Source: Streptomyces sp. HUAS ZL42 (GTDB lineage: Bacteria; Actinomycetota; Actinomycetes; Streptomycetales; Streptomycetaceae). From it: DNA of 64,000 bases. How positions within the stretch are numbered: position 1 is the first letter of the stretch; each line of letters starts with the position of its first letter. Below are positions 55,672-64,000 of this stretch, in pieces. The stretch is from assembly GCF_040782645.1 (NCBI RefSeq), contig NZ_CP160403.1, positions 310,001-374,000 of the forward strand. The letters run 5' to 3'. Position numbers and translations under genes: made by a program. The notes under the pieces are model-generated. The model saw nothing but the letters and a program-made list of their open reading frames with translations. It was not told the DNA's origin and searched no databases.

Positions 55672-57627
55672 TCAGACGGCGATGATCTGCCACTGCTGCC
55701 GCGTCAGTGACGCGTACGGCTGCTGCTCGATGTTGGCTCCGTCGGCGGTGCTGCCCTCGTCCACGGCGAGGCAGAGCCCGCTGTAGCGGTTGACGAGGAA
55801 GTAGTAGCCGTCACCGGTGGGCGTGACGGCCCAGTGCTGCTGGGGGGCGTTGGCGTCCGACCAGATGCCGACGTTGCCACCGTCGGTGCGGGAGAGACCC
55901 GCGACCTCCATGAGCTTGCCGCTGCCCACACCCTTGATCTTGTAGTAGCCATCGCCGGTCTTGGCGAAGGTCCATTTCTGATTGGCCTTGTTGAGCCATG
56001 GCCACTGCAGGACGTTGGTGTTGTTGGCGGTGCCCCCGCCCTCCACGTCGGCGACCTTGCCGCTGTGCCGGGCGACCAGCCGGTAGACCGTGCCGTCGCC
56101 GGGCAGCGTGGTGGACACCAGGGCAGGCTTGGCCGTCCGGCCGCCGATCCTGACGCCGCCCATGTTGGCGTAGCCGCCTGTGGCCGCGTTGGCCCGGATT
56201 CGTACGAAGCCCACGTTCCGGGCGGGCCATTCGGCCACCTTGGTGGCGCGGTCGCCGGCCCAGGTACCGGTGGCGACCTGGGTGAAGTTCGTGCCGTCGG
56301 TGCTGGTGGAGATCGTGTACGAAGTGATGTCGCCGTCGGTGGTGTTGCTGCGGTTCCACTGCTTGGGCAGGTATTCCAGGGTGGAGACATTGCTCCACAC
56401 CCCGCCCAGATCGATCGTGATCGAGTGAGGCAGGGCCGAGGGCAGTCCCCACGTCGACCAGCAGGTCTCGTAGCCCCTGTCGCTCAGCCCGTCGATGGCG
56501 TTGAGCGGTCCCTCGCCGGTGCGGAATCCGGTGGCGTAGGCGCTGACGGGCGTCACGGGGTGCTCGGCGCGCAGCATCTGCGTCGGCAGTGGTGGCCGGG
56601 AGGTGTTGGGGCTCCAGGCCGCCCCGACTTCGGCGAGCCGGTTGACGATGTTGGTGTCCAGCCTGCCGTCGCGGTTGGGCGGGCAGTTGAGGATGAACGA
56701 GGTGTACTTCGGTTCCAGGTCGGCCAGATGGGACAGGATCGCGTCCTTGCTCATCAGGCTCTCGGTCGGCGTGGTCGGATGCCAGAACCAGCCGTTGCTG
56801 ATCGTCTGTCCCTGCGTGGCGGCGTAGGTGTTCCCGGCCGGCGCGGTGACGCCCAGCGGCTCCTCGAAGTAGATCGCGTCACCGAGGAACGGTACCGACA
56901 GCGCACCGTGGTCGATCATGACGATGTCGGGCTGGAGCGACTTCACATGCTCGCGGATGCGCTGGTAGGAGACGGCCTGCTGGCCCATCTGCCAGGCGTA
57001 GCCGTCGGTGACGAACATGTCGATGGTGCCGTAGTTGGTGAGCAGCTCGGTGATCTGACCGAGGATGAAGGTCATGTCGCCGGGCTGGATGGCATCGGTG
57101 ATCTCGAGGCCGGACACCTTGTGCCGGCTCTCCCACGCCTCGACGCCGAAGGTGCGGTCCCAAATCGAGTAGTAGAACCCGACCCTCAGCCCCTTCGCCC
57201 GGAAGGCGTCGCAGTACGCCTGCACCACGTCCTGCTTGTAGGAGCTGTTCGCGACGTTCTGGGTGCCGTAGGCGCTCGGCCACAGGGCAAAGCCGTCGTG
57301 GTGCTTGGTGGTCAGGATGCCGTAACCCATCTTCGCCGCCGCGGCGGCGGCCGCCCACTGGGCACAGTCCACGGCCGTGGGCGCGAACAGGGCGGGGTCC
57401 TGGTTCGGGGCGGCCCACTCCTGGTTGGTGAACGTGCCCAGGCTGAAGTGGTTGAACATGCCGAACCGCATGTTCACCAGTTTCTCCAGGTTGGTCTGGG
57501 GGTCCGCGGCGGCCGCCTCCGCCACCAGAGGCGACAACGCGGGGATCACTGGCACCGCGGTCGCGGCCACAGCGGCACCCGCGGCGCCCAGCAACGTGCG
57601 ACGGGACAGTCTTCTTTCTGACGACAT
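55672..57627 (-). CDS. Secreted GH29 alpha-L-fucosidase with CBM32-like and RICIN modules
   Basis: This 651-residue protein has a Tat signal SRRTLLGAAGAAVAATAVP. The GH29 domain covers 45-345: MRFGMFNHFSLGTFTNQEW, TTKHHDGFALWPS, and nucleophile Asp near 206 in IDMFVTDGYAW. An F5/8-type (CBM32-like) domain covers 350-500 (HSITIDLGGVWSNVSTLEYL), and a RICIN module 510-651 (YRLVARHSGKVADVEGGG). GH29 enzymes release alpha-L-fucose (some act on related sugars) from plant or host glycans. It is the only minus-strand enzyme in this stretch until the GH97 gene. Confidence 0.9.
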   Translation of the reverse strand: MSSERRLSRRTLLGAAGAAVAATAVPVIPALSPLVAEAAAADPQTNLEKLVNMRFGMFNHFSLGTFTNQEWAAPNQDPALFAPTAVDCAQWAAAAAAAKMGYGILTTKHHDGFALWPSAYGTQNVANSSYKQDVVQAYCDAFRAKGLRVGFYYSIWDRTFGVEAWESRHKVSGLEITDAIQPGDMTFILGQITELLTNYGTIDMFVTDGYAWQMGQQAVSYQRIREHVKSLQPDIVMIDHGALSVPFLGDAIYFEEPLGVTAPAGNTYAATQGQTISNGWFWHPTTPTESLMSKDAILSHLADLEPKYTSFILNCPPNRDGRLDTNIVNRLAEVGAAWSPNTSRPPLPTQMLRAEHPVTPVSAYATGFRTGEGPLNAIDGLSDRGYETCWSTWGLPSALPHSITIDLGGVWSNVSTLEYLPKQWNRSNTTDGDITSYTISTSTDGTNFTQVATGTWAGDRATKVAEWPARNVGFVRIRANAATGGYANMGGVRIGGRTAKPALVSTTLPGDGTVYRLVARHSGKVADVEGGGTANNTNVLQWPWLNKANQKWTFAKTGDGYYKIKGVGSGKLMEVAGLSRTDGGNVGIWSDANAPQQHWAVTPTGDGYYFLVNRYSGLCLAVDEGSTADGANIEQQPYASLTRQQWQIIAV

Positions 57628-58179
57628 GGGTCTACTCCCGGTTTCGGGTGGATTTGAGGTCTCGAGGGAGGGGCGGCAGCCCGAGTGCCCGCGATCCCAA
57701 GTGCTTCAGGCGCGGCCCTCCTTGTGGGCTCCCGCCTGTACGACGCCGGCCCCGAGACAGCCGCCCTGCCGCCGCTACACATGTGGCGGCGTTACGCATG
57801 AAGTTCGACCATGTGACGCCCTGATGTCAACGGGTGTGCAGGGATGAAAGCTCCTTCTTGGCTCACGTTCTTGTACCAAATGATTGCTATCACCCCATTG
57901 TTCAGCGCCAGACATGCAATGTTTCGGGGCTGCGCGAAGGGTGCGCCGCCACTCGAGAGGTCCGCAGGCAAGCAAACAGCGCCTCCCGAATACGCATTAC
58001 TGGTGGGATCGATTCAGCCCCCGGGCAACCGCTGCGAGCTCCAACACCCATCTCCTTTCCAGCGTTTTCTCCCGACGTCGCAGGTCCACTGCCTTACCAA
58101 TTCGGGCATTTCGTTGCGGCCGGGCCCAGGTGGCCAGCCCTCAACTCCTCGGCCGGCAGACGCCCGTGGGCGCTGAGGT
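57628..58179. other. Upstream region of the GH29 gene
   Basis: These 552 bases lie upstream of the minus-strand GH29 gene. An AT-richer segment at 57835-57990 is the likely promoter area. No operator could be assigned and no gene is supported. Confidence 0.45.
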
Positions 58180-58312
58180 CGACCACACCCGAACATGGGC
58201 TCCGGCGGCCTGCGCGAGGGCGATGATGATGCCGACGGGTCCGCCGTCGACCACGCCGGCCTTCTCGCCGTCGCGGACCTGGGCTCGGCCGACGTTGTGC
58301 ACAGCAGGTACT
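58180..58312 (-). pseudogene. Zinc-type sugar/alcohol dehydrogenase fragment
   Basis: The minus-strand frame reads AVHNVGRAQVRDGEKAGVV and then DGGPVGIIIALAQAAGAHVR, clearly the nucleotide-binding stretch of medium-chain zinc dehydrogenases (usual GGGPVGLL-x-ALVA-x-AAGA). Nothing of the catalytic zinc domain or C-terminus remains. In carbohydrate loci such enzymes oxidise sugar acids or polyols. Confidence 0.55.
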
Positions 58313-58333
58313 CAACACGATGGCGCCCATGGC

Positions 58334-58570
58334 GGGCTGACCTTCGGCTCCGGGACGGTCCTCACGCCCGAGCAGGTGAGCCGTGCCGTGGCGGTCGGGG
58401 CCCGTTTCGTCGTCTTCGCCGGCTTCGACGAGGCCTCCGCCACCAAACTGATGCGCGCCCCGCGGGCCGGCCTCGACCCCGTCAATCTCTTCCCGGCCGA
58501 ACCGCTCGGCGGCATCCCGCTGCTGCGCGCCCTCCCAGCACCCTCCCCGATCCGCAACCTTGGGTTCTGA
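58334..58570 (+). pseudogene. KDPG/KDPGal aldolase (Eda-like) fragment with internal deletion
   Basis: The frame reads FGSGTVLTPEQVSRAVAVGA, RFVVFAGFDEA, then jumps to GLDPVNLFPAEPLGG and IPLLRALPAPSP. These are the start (GAGTVL), middle (FVVSPGF) and Schiff-base-lysine regions of 2-dehydro-3-deoxy-phosphogluconate aldolase. The Lys in VKLFPAE is replaced by Asn (VNLFPAE). A central segment is missing and the C-terminus is lost. The enzyme split sugar-acid phosphates; it is dead here. Confidence 0.7.
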
Positions 58571-58573
58571 TGG

Positions 58574-58645
58574 CTGTCGCAGCACCCCGGTTCCAGGTGG
58601 CGATGGACTTCGAGATCCGGCGGGGGGATCCCTCAGGGAACTCGT
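58574..58645. repeat. Segment repeated at 46985-47055
   Basis: GCTGTCGCAGCACCCCGG to GATCCCTCAGGGAACTCG is the second copy of the roughly 70-base segment found at 46985-47055, in direct orientation 11.6 kb away. In this copy one frame reads DFEIRRGGSLRELVPDKPWF with a stop soon after, so it may be the end of an old gene. Confidence 0.7.
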
Positions 58646-58840
58646 CCCCGACAAGCCCTGGTTCCGGCTGGAAGACTCCGGCCGCTGACGGTCGGCGGGT
58701 CCGACGGCGCGGTGACCGTGGCCATCACCGCCGCACCGCCGGCGTCACCGGGGCCGTGGCCCTCGACCACGGCCCCGGCCAGGGGGCGCAGGGGTCTGAC
58801 CCAGTGATGCACTGCTGAGTGGCTGTCTCATTCAGCGGCG

Positions 58841-61108
58841 TCAGGACACGGTGAACATCTGGTGGTCGGCGCCGTCGAACGGGCGTTGCTCCAACTGGTC
58901 GCCCTGGGCGCCGCCCGCGGTGAGGTAGAGACCGCTGTGGCGGTTGAGCAGCCGGATACGGCCGTTGCCCGCGTCTTCCGCCAGCCATTCGTCGTTGGTG
59001 TTCACGTTGGCTTCGTACGGGTACTGGATGGCCTTCGCGCCCGCGTCGCGGGAGGCCGACCTGATGACGACGTCCTTGCCGCTCGCCTGGCCGACGATCC
59101 GCGTGTATCCGTCGCCGAGGGGCACGAACGCGAAGCGCTGGTTGGTGCCGCCGGTGCTGGGCCAGCGGATGATCGCGGCGTCGTTCGCGAGGCTCGCGCC
59201 CTTCACGTCGAGTACGTGGCTGCTGCCGGCGATGGTGACCGTGCGGTTCCCGGTCGGGATGACCGGGACCTTGGTCAGCCTGACCACATGGCCGCCGCCC
59301 GCGACCACCGGGACGCTCAGTGTGTCACCGGCCTGGATGACCTTGCTGGTGCGGGTCAGGCCGTTGGCGCCGTCGGTGATGATTTCCGCGTGCCAGGTTC
59401 CGGAGCCGAGGAACGTGGTCGGGTAGCTGATGGTGGTGGCGCCGCCGCGCCTGAAAGCCCCGACGAACCACCGGTCGCCGTTGCGGCGCGCGATGACCCC
59501 TCCGGTGAGTGGGTCGCCAGAGACGTACTTCGTCTCGTCCCACACGGTGGGCAGCATGCGCAGCCACCGCTGTGCCTCGGGCCGGGCCTGATAGTCCGAG
59601 ATTCGGCTGCCGGGCAGCATGATGCCGCTGTCCAGGAGTACGCCGAGGGCGAGTTCGGCGGCGTCGCTGTTCGGGTTGCCCTGCTGGAAGCTCAACGGCG
59701 AGTAGTCGGCCGGGCCCAGTACGCCGCGAGTGAACGGGAGCGCGGCCACGTGCCCGATGTCCCGGCCGCCGGCGTATTCCTCGCCCCGGACGGCCTCATT
59801 GGTCAGCACGTGCGGCCAGGTGCGGTGGACACCGACGGACAGGCGCGAGCCGTGCAGGTCGACCATCAGCTTGTACCGGGCGGTGTCGGCCAGGGCCGCG
59901 TCGTACCACTGCTGACGGGCCCGGGTCTCGGAACCCATGAAGTCCATCTTTACGCCGACGACACCCCACCCGGTGATCTTGGTGAACTCGGCGTCCCGCT
60001 CGGCGGCGGTGTCCAGGTCCTGCCAGTGGTACCAGAGCATGATCCGCACACCGCGCTCACGGGCGTAGGTCACGAGCTCGGGAATGATCGCCTGGTTGGC
60101 CTTCCACCCGTCGTCCACCAGAAGGTAGGGCCAGCCCTGCGAGGAGGCGTAGTCGGCCCACTGCTTGAGCTTGGTCAGGTCGCGCTGGGTGTCCCACATG
60201 CCGTCCAGCCACGGCCACGCGGCGACACCCGGCTTGATCCACGAGGTGTCGGAGATCTTCGACGCGGGCGCGACGTCGTCGACCAGCGTGGACTCCACGA
60301 TCGTCGCCGTGCTGCCGATGGCGGCGGTGCGCCACGCTGTGGTGAACGCGCCGGATTGCACGATCTGCGCGTCGGCGAGCGCGACGGTGAACCGGCCGGT
60401 GCCCTGGGTGTGGGTGAACTGGCCACCCGAGTAGTTGCCGTCCACGCCGGACTCGGCGAGCAACACCCGCGCACCGTTGGTCTGCTGGGCGAACATGCCC
60501 ATGTCATACGAGCCCGTCGGGACGTCGGCGACCGCAGAGGTCGCATAACCCCTCTCGTGATCGGGACTGAACACCTGCCGGGACAGCTGGGCGTCCGTCG
60601 GCAGCTCGAACGACGTCGCCTCTCTCAGCACCGTCGCACCCGACGGCAGCTCGTAGCGCAGCGCCATACCATCCGCGGACGTGCGGACATGCACGGTCAT
60701 CTGCGCGGAGCCCTTCGCGAACACCAGTCTCGTCTCGGTCGCGGACCGCGTCCGGATGCGGGACTTTCCCGCCATGACCTCGTAGTTGTACGAGATGGGC
60801 GTGTCCGTGCGTCTGACGAACTCCAGTCCGGCGGTGAAGTCGGCCTGACTGGTCACCAGCCCGATCGGAGCGGGCATCAGGGCTTGGCGGCAGTTCCAGG
60901 TCGCGCCGAGCGAGAGGGCGCCGTTCGCGTCCAGCGCCACGGTGGCGCGCACGCCGTCACAGCCGGTCTGAGCGACACCGGGCTGAACCGAGGTCCAGCT
61001 CCCCGGCGTGACGGCGGACGCGGGCACCGCACTGACCGAGCCCATGCCGGCGAGCACGGCGGCGGCCGTACCGGCGACTCGAATCCCGCTTCGCTGTAGG
61101 AGTTTCAT
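58841..61108 (-). CDS. Secreted GH97 alpha-glycosidase with RICIN-like module
   Basis: This 755-residue protein starts at ATG 61108 (GTAGGAG upstream); a longer frame from TTG 61216 is rejected because the signal peptide would be internal. Signal peptide GTAAAVLAGMGSVSAVPASA. A GH97 N-terminal sandwich lies at 35-290, the barrel at 290-560 (YLLVDDGWK, IMLWYHWQD, Asp near 388 in VGVKMDFMGSE, MVDLHGS) and a C-terminal sandwich at 565-625. A trefoil module (630-755) follows. GH97 members are alpha-galactosidases or alpha-glucosidases. With this neighbourhood an alpha-galactosidase or beta-L-arabinopyranosidase role is likely. Confidence 0.9.
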   Translation of the reverse strand: MKLLQRSGIRVAGTAAAVLAGMGSVSAVPASAVTPGSWTSVQPGVAQTGCDGVRATVALDANGALSLGATWNCRQALMPAPIGLVTSQADFTAGLEFVRRTDTPISYNYEVMAGKSRIRTRSATETRLVFAKGSAQMTVHVRTSADGMALRYELPSGATVLREATSFELPTDAQLSRQVFSPDHERGYATSAVADVPTGSYDMGMFAQQTNGARVLLAESGVDGNYSGGQFTHTQGTGRFTVALADAQIVQSGAFTTAWRTAAIGSTATIVESTLVDDVAPASKISDTSWIKPGVAAWPWLDGMWDTQRDLTKLKQWADYASSQGWPYLLVDDGWKANQAIIPELVTYARERGVRIMLWYHWQDLDTAAERDAEFTKITGWGVVGVKMDFMGSETRARQQWYDAALADTARYKLMVDLHGSRLSVGVHRTWPHVLTNEAVRGEEYAGGRDIGHVAALPFTRGVLGPADYSPLSFQQGNPNSDAAELALGVLLDSGIMLPGSRISDYQARPEAQRWLRMLPTVWDETKYVSGDPLTGGVIARRNGDRWFVGAFRRGGATTISYPTTFLGSGTWHAEIITDGANGLTRTSKVIQAGDTLSVPVVAGGGHVVRLTKVPVIPTGNRTVTIAGSSHVLDVKGASLANDAAIIRWPSTGGTNQRFAFVPLGDGYTRIVGQASGKDVVIRSASRDAGAKAIQYPYEANVNTNDEWLAEDAGNGRIRLLNRHSGLYLTAGGAQGDQLEQRPFDGADHQMFTVS

Positions 61109-61881
61109 GCGGTGGCCTTCCGGGTGGTCGCAGGTGGTCCGTCGCGCATCGCTCGCGCCGGGGGTCGGAGGGAGATTGCCTTTACATCCCATCACTGTCA
61201 AGGGATCAGTCCTCAACTCCTGGGAGTTACCGTGCAGTTAAGGCTTGCAGTTCGCCCTTTTATGGGATGTCTGGCGTCGACCGGGTGCAGTCGACCGCCA
61301 TGCGGAGCAGCCCGTTCACAGGTTGCGCAAGCGAGCTCGACGCACCTGCGACGGCGCCACGAACCAGATGCTCACGCGCAACCCCGCCATCGCGGGCCGG
61401 GACACCACACTTCGTCACCACGATTACGGGACAGAGCTGTTGGGCGGACAGGCCTGTTCGACGAGGGACTACGGATGTCGGATGTATTGACGCCGCCCAC
61501 TTCCCTCACTTACTGTCAGCCGACTTTACGAACACCGTTCGATATATCGCACACCTGGCTGGTCGGACACCGAGTTGGGTACGGCGCTTCCCTGCGCAAC
61601 GCGGGGAGGGAACGCCGCCGGGCGACCCACAGCCCGTCTCACCGCGCCGCCCCCAACGCGCGCTCCGATCGCCAACCGTTCGTCCGGCCCGCACCACGAC
61701 CGCTCCACCCGGGCGACAGCCGTGACTCAGCCGCACACGGCAGGCGCACCGTTGCCCGGATCCGCCCCCTTCCAGATCGTGCAGTAACCGGTCCAGCCCT
61801 GCCCCCACCGAGACCGAGCTTCACCCGCCATCTCGCTTTCCCCCTTCGCGACGGTGGCAGCTGCACCCGACAGGAGATCCG
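61109..61881. promoter_or_regulatory. Divergent control region of the GH97 and GH43 genes
   Basis: This 773-base gap separates divergent carbohydrase genes. AT-rich stretches near 61170-61200 and 61520-61560 are likely promoters. The latter contains CGATATATCG, a 10-base perfect palindrome (61542-61551). No gene is supported. Confidence 0.45.
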
Positions 61882-63309
61882 ATGTCTGTGCTCCGCGCCC
61901 GGCTGACGGTGATGTTGCTCGCCGTCTGCCTCCTCTTCACGGGCCAAGCCCTCACCACAGCCCAGCGGGCGGCCGCCGCCGACCCCGGCTACCTGATGGT
62001 GCACTTCACCGGCGACTCCGCGACCGGTCAGATGCTGTACCTCGCGCACAGCACGGACGGCCTGCACTGGAGTGACCTCAACGGCGGAGCGCCGGTCCTG
62101 AACTCCAAGATCGGCACGAAGGGGGTGCGCGACCCCGCACTGGTGCGCTCTCCCGACGGCAGCAAGTACTGGATCATCGCGACCGATCTGTGCGTCCGAT
62201 GCGGCTCGACGTACACCAACGGCAGCCCCAACTTCGTGGTGTGGGAGTCGACCGACCTGGTGACCTGGTCGAAGCCGTGGCTGCTCGGCGCCGCCGGACT
62301 GATCCCCGGCGGAAAGAACGCGTGGGCGCCGGAGGCGATCTTCAACCCCGAGACCAACGACTACGTCCTGTACTGGGCGACGAACGCCTCGGTGAACGGC
62401 ATCTTCAAATACCGCATCTACGCCGCCCGCACCAAGGACTTCCGCACCATCACCACCCCGCAGATCTGGATCGACCCGCCCGGCAGCACCCCGGTCGTCG
62501 ACACCCAGATGACCGAGGTGCCCGCAGGCACCGGCCCCTACCGCTACCTGCGGGTCTCCGGCGACGGCCAGAACAACGTCGAGGGCAGCAACTCGATCCT
62601 CGGGACGTGGACCAACCTCGGCAACCTCTCCAGCATCGGCCTCACCGGCAACGTGGTCGAAGGCCCGGTCTGGATGAAGTTCAGGGACCGCGACGAGTGG
62701 GCCCTCTACATCGACTACAACAACCCCCAAGGCGTACGCGAGTACAGGCCGATCCTGACGACCAACCCGTTCGACGTCAGCACCTACCGGCCGCAGGATG
62801 CGACCAGCTACGACATGGGCGGCACCCCCAAGCGCCACGGCGCGATCATGACCCTCACGGCCGCCGAGGAGAGCCGCGTGCTCGCCCGCTGGCCCAACAC
62901 CCCGGCGCAGCGGCTCCAGTCGTTCAACTTCCAGGACCGGTACGTGCGCCACATCGACTTCGACGTGCGCATCGACCCGAACGTCAGCCCCGTCGAGGAC
63001 TCCCAGTTCCGGATCAGGCCCGGCCTGGCGGGCACCGGCACCGTCTCCTTCGAGTCGGTGAACTACCCCGGCTACTTCCTGCGCCACGCCAGGTACGACT
63101 TCCAGCTCGCCCTCTACGACGGCAGCAGCCAGTTCGCCGCGGACGCCACCTTCCGGAAGGCCGACGGCCTCGCCGACGCCACCTGGTCGTCGTTCCAGTC
63201 GTACAACTTCCCCGACCGCTACATCCGCCACTACGCCTACCAGCTGCGCCTCGACCCGATCACCACCGCGACAGCCCGCAGTGACGCCACCTTCCGTGTG
63301 ACCAACTGA
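61882..63309 (+). CDS. Secreted GH43 enzyme with AbfB (CBM42) module
   Basis: This 475-residue protein starts at ATG 61882 (CAGGAGA upstream) with a signal peptide (VMLLAVCLLFTGQALTTA). The GH43 propeller covers 35-335: LMVHFTGDSATGQMLYLAHS, VRDPALVRSPDGSKYWIIAT, AWAPEAIFNPETNDYVLYW and VVEGPVWMKFRDRDEW. An AbfB trefoil covers 340-475 (RYVRHIDFDVRIDPN, YFLRHARYDFQLALYD, YIRHYAYQLRLD). Likely an exo- or endo-arabinosidase. The GH54 gene follows on the same strand by 234 bp. Confidence 0.88.
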   Translation: MSVLRARLTVMLLAVCLLFTGQALTTAQRAAAADPGYLMVHFTGDSATGQMLYLAHSTDGLHWSDLNGGAPVLNSKIGTKGVRDPALVRSPDGSKYWIIATDLCVRCGSTYTNGSPNFVVWESTDLVTWSKPWLLGAAGLIPGGKNAWAPEAIFNPETNDYVLYWATNASVNGIFKYRIYAARTKDFRTITTPQIWIDPPGSTPVVDTQMTEVPAGTGPYRYLRVSGDGQNNVEGSNSILGTWTNLGNLSSIGLTGNVVEGPVWMKFRDRDEWALYIDYNNPQGVREYRPILTTNPFDVSTYRPQDATSYDMGGTPKRHGAIMTLTAAEESRVLARWPNTPAQRLQSFNFQDRYVRHIDFDVRIDPNVSPVEDSQFRIRPGLAGTGTVSFESVNYPGYFLRHARYDFQLALYDGSSQFAADATFRKADGLADATWSSFQSYNFPDRYIRHYAYQLRLDPITTATARSDATFRVTN

Positions 63310-63543
63310 CCCGCACCGACAGGGGTGCCGGCGCCTGTGACACCACCTCACTGTGGCGCCAGGACACCAGCCGGCTCGCCGCCGCCCCTCGGAGCTGACA
63401 AGCACCCCGCCCCGAATCCGGTGCCGAAAACGGCCGAAGCCGCACCGGCACGGAGGTGTCAACGCAACCCGCGCCGTCCGCACAGCCGGGCACCGGGGGT
63501 TCGTCGACGCTCACATCACACCACACCTGGTGAAGGAGTTCTT

Positions 63544-64000
63544 CATGATCAAGCCATCGTGGTCACGCAGCGTCAGACGCGCGCTGCTCGCGGCGGGTGC
63601 CACCGCCGCGCTCGCCGCCGGCCTGCTCACCGCCACGGCCACCACCTCGCAGGCCGCCACCCAGGGGCCGTGCGACATCTACGCCGCCGGCGGCACCCCC
63701 TGCGTTGCGGCGCACAGCACCACCCGCGCCCTGTACGGAGCGTACAACGGCCCGCTGTACCAGGTCAGGCGCGCCTCCGACAACGCGACCAAGGACATCG
63801 GCCTGCTGAGCGCCGGCGGATACGCCGACGCCGCCGCGCAGGATTCCTTCTGCGCCGGCACCAGCTGCATCATCACCGTCATCTACGACCAGTCCCCCAA
63901 GGGCAACAACCTCACCCAGGCACCCGGGGGCGGAGCGGCTGGCGGGCCGGACAACCTCGCCAACGCATTCGAGGCGCCCGTCACCGTCGGCGGACACAAG
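63544..64000 (+). CDS. Secreted GH54 alpha-L-arabinofuranosidase (3' end outside window)
   Basis: The 152 visible residues start at ATG 63544 with GAAGGAG upstream. A signal peptide (ALLAAGATAALAAGLLTATATTSQA) is followed by the GH54 opening: GPCDIYAAGGTPCVAAHSTT, RALYGAYNGPLYQVRRASD, DSFCAGTSCIITVIYDQSP and GNNLTQAPGGG. The paired cysteines at the start are typical. The nucleophile region and any AbfB module lie beyond the window. The enzyme releases arabinofuranose from arabinan and arabinoxylan. Confidence 0.9.

Noticed and set aside
57884..58570. 228-residue plus-strand frame taken as an intact gene
   Set aside because: Only the last 78 codons resemble an aldolase; the upstream part is unrelated and the aldolase core is incomplete.

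Overview
This 64 kb window is very GC-rich. Most genes start at ATG, GTG or TTG behind purine-rich ribosome binding sites, and many neighbours overlap by 4 bp. Secreted multidomain carbohydrases, sortase signals and paired regulators are common. Together these point to a Streptomyces (or close actinomycete) chromosome. No ribosomal RNA, complete tRNA, CRISPR array or intact insertion sequence was seen.

Region 1 (1-16,780) is a type IV secretion-like gene cluster. A plus-strand transcription unit (8,380-16,780) encodes a degenerate P-loop protein, two small membrane proteins, a single-pass membrane protein, a VirB6-like polytopic protein, a SCO6880-type protein, a VirB4-like ATPase and a VirD4/TraG-like coupling ATPase. 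A second, diverged copy of the first four parts (P-loop protein, small membrane protein, single-pass protein, VirB6-like) lies on the minus strand at 1-2,644. Between the copies are two cell-wall lysis proteins, a lipoprotein, two related cytoplasmic helical proteins and an ECF sigma factor. No relaxase is visible, so DNA transfer is not proven.

Region 2 (16.8-34.8 kb) is mostly ordinary chromosomal cargo: a DUF418 membrane protein, an OmpR-type two-component system with a GerMN lipoprotein, an acyltransferase-3/SGNH pair, a NarL-type two-component system whose kinase is internally duplicated, and an operon of a sortase-like substrate, class F sortase, ECF sigma factor and membrane protein. 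Secreted M28 and M1 peptidases follow. Nearly identical ECF-type promoters precede the sortase operon and the M28 peptidase, suggesting they form one regulon.

Region 3 (34.8-44.9 kb) mixes mobile-element debris (IS110, IS982, Tn3-like and IS3 fragments, and a pirin fragment) with a small redox cluster (SDR, alpha/beta-hydrolase, SnoaL-like protein, 3-hydroxyisobutyrate dehydrogenase-like protein, divergent XRE/MmyB regulator) and a sortase-anchored SGNH hydrolase.

Region 4 (44.9-64.0 kb) is a dense locus of nine secreted glycoside hydrolases: three GH43, GH127, GH62, GH27, GH29, GH97 and GH54 (cut by the window end). Eight carry a beta-trefoil (RICIN or AbfB) and/or other carbohydrate-binding module within the window. 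The set fits removal of L-arabinose, galactose and fucose side chains from plant polysaccharides. No transporter or regulator for the sugars is present, and a KDPG aldolase and a sugar dehydrogenase nearby are decayed, so only the extracellular arm is intact here.
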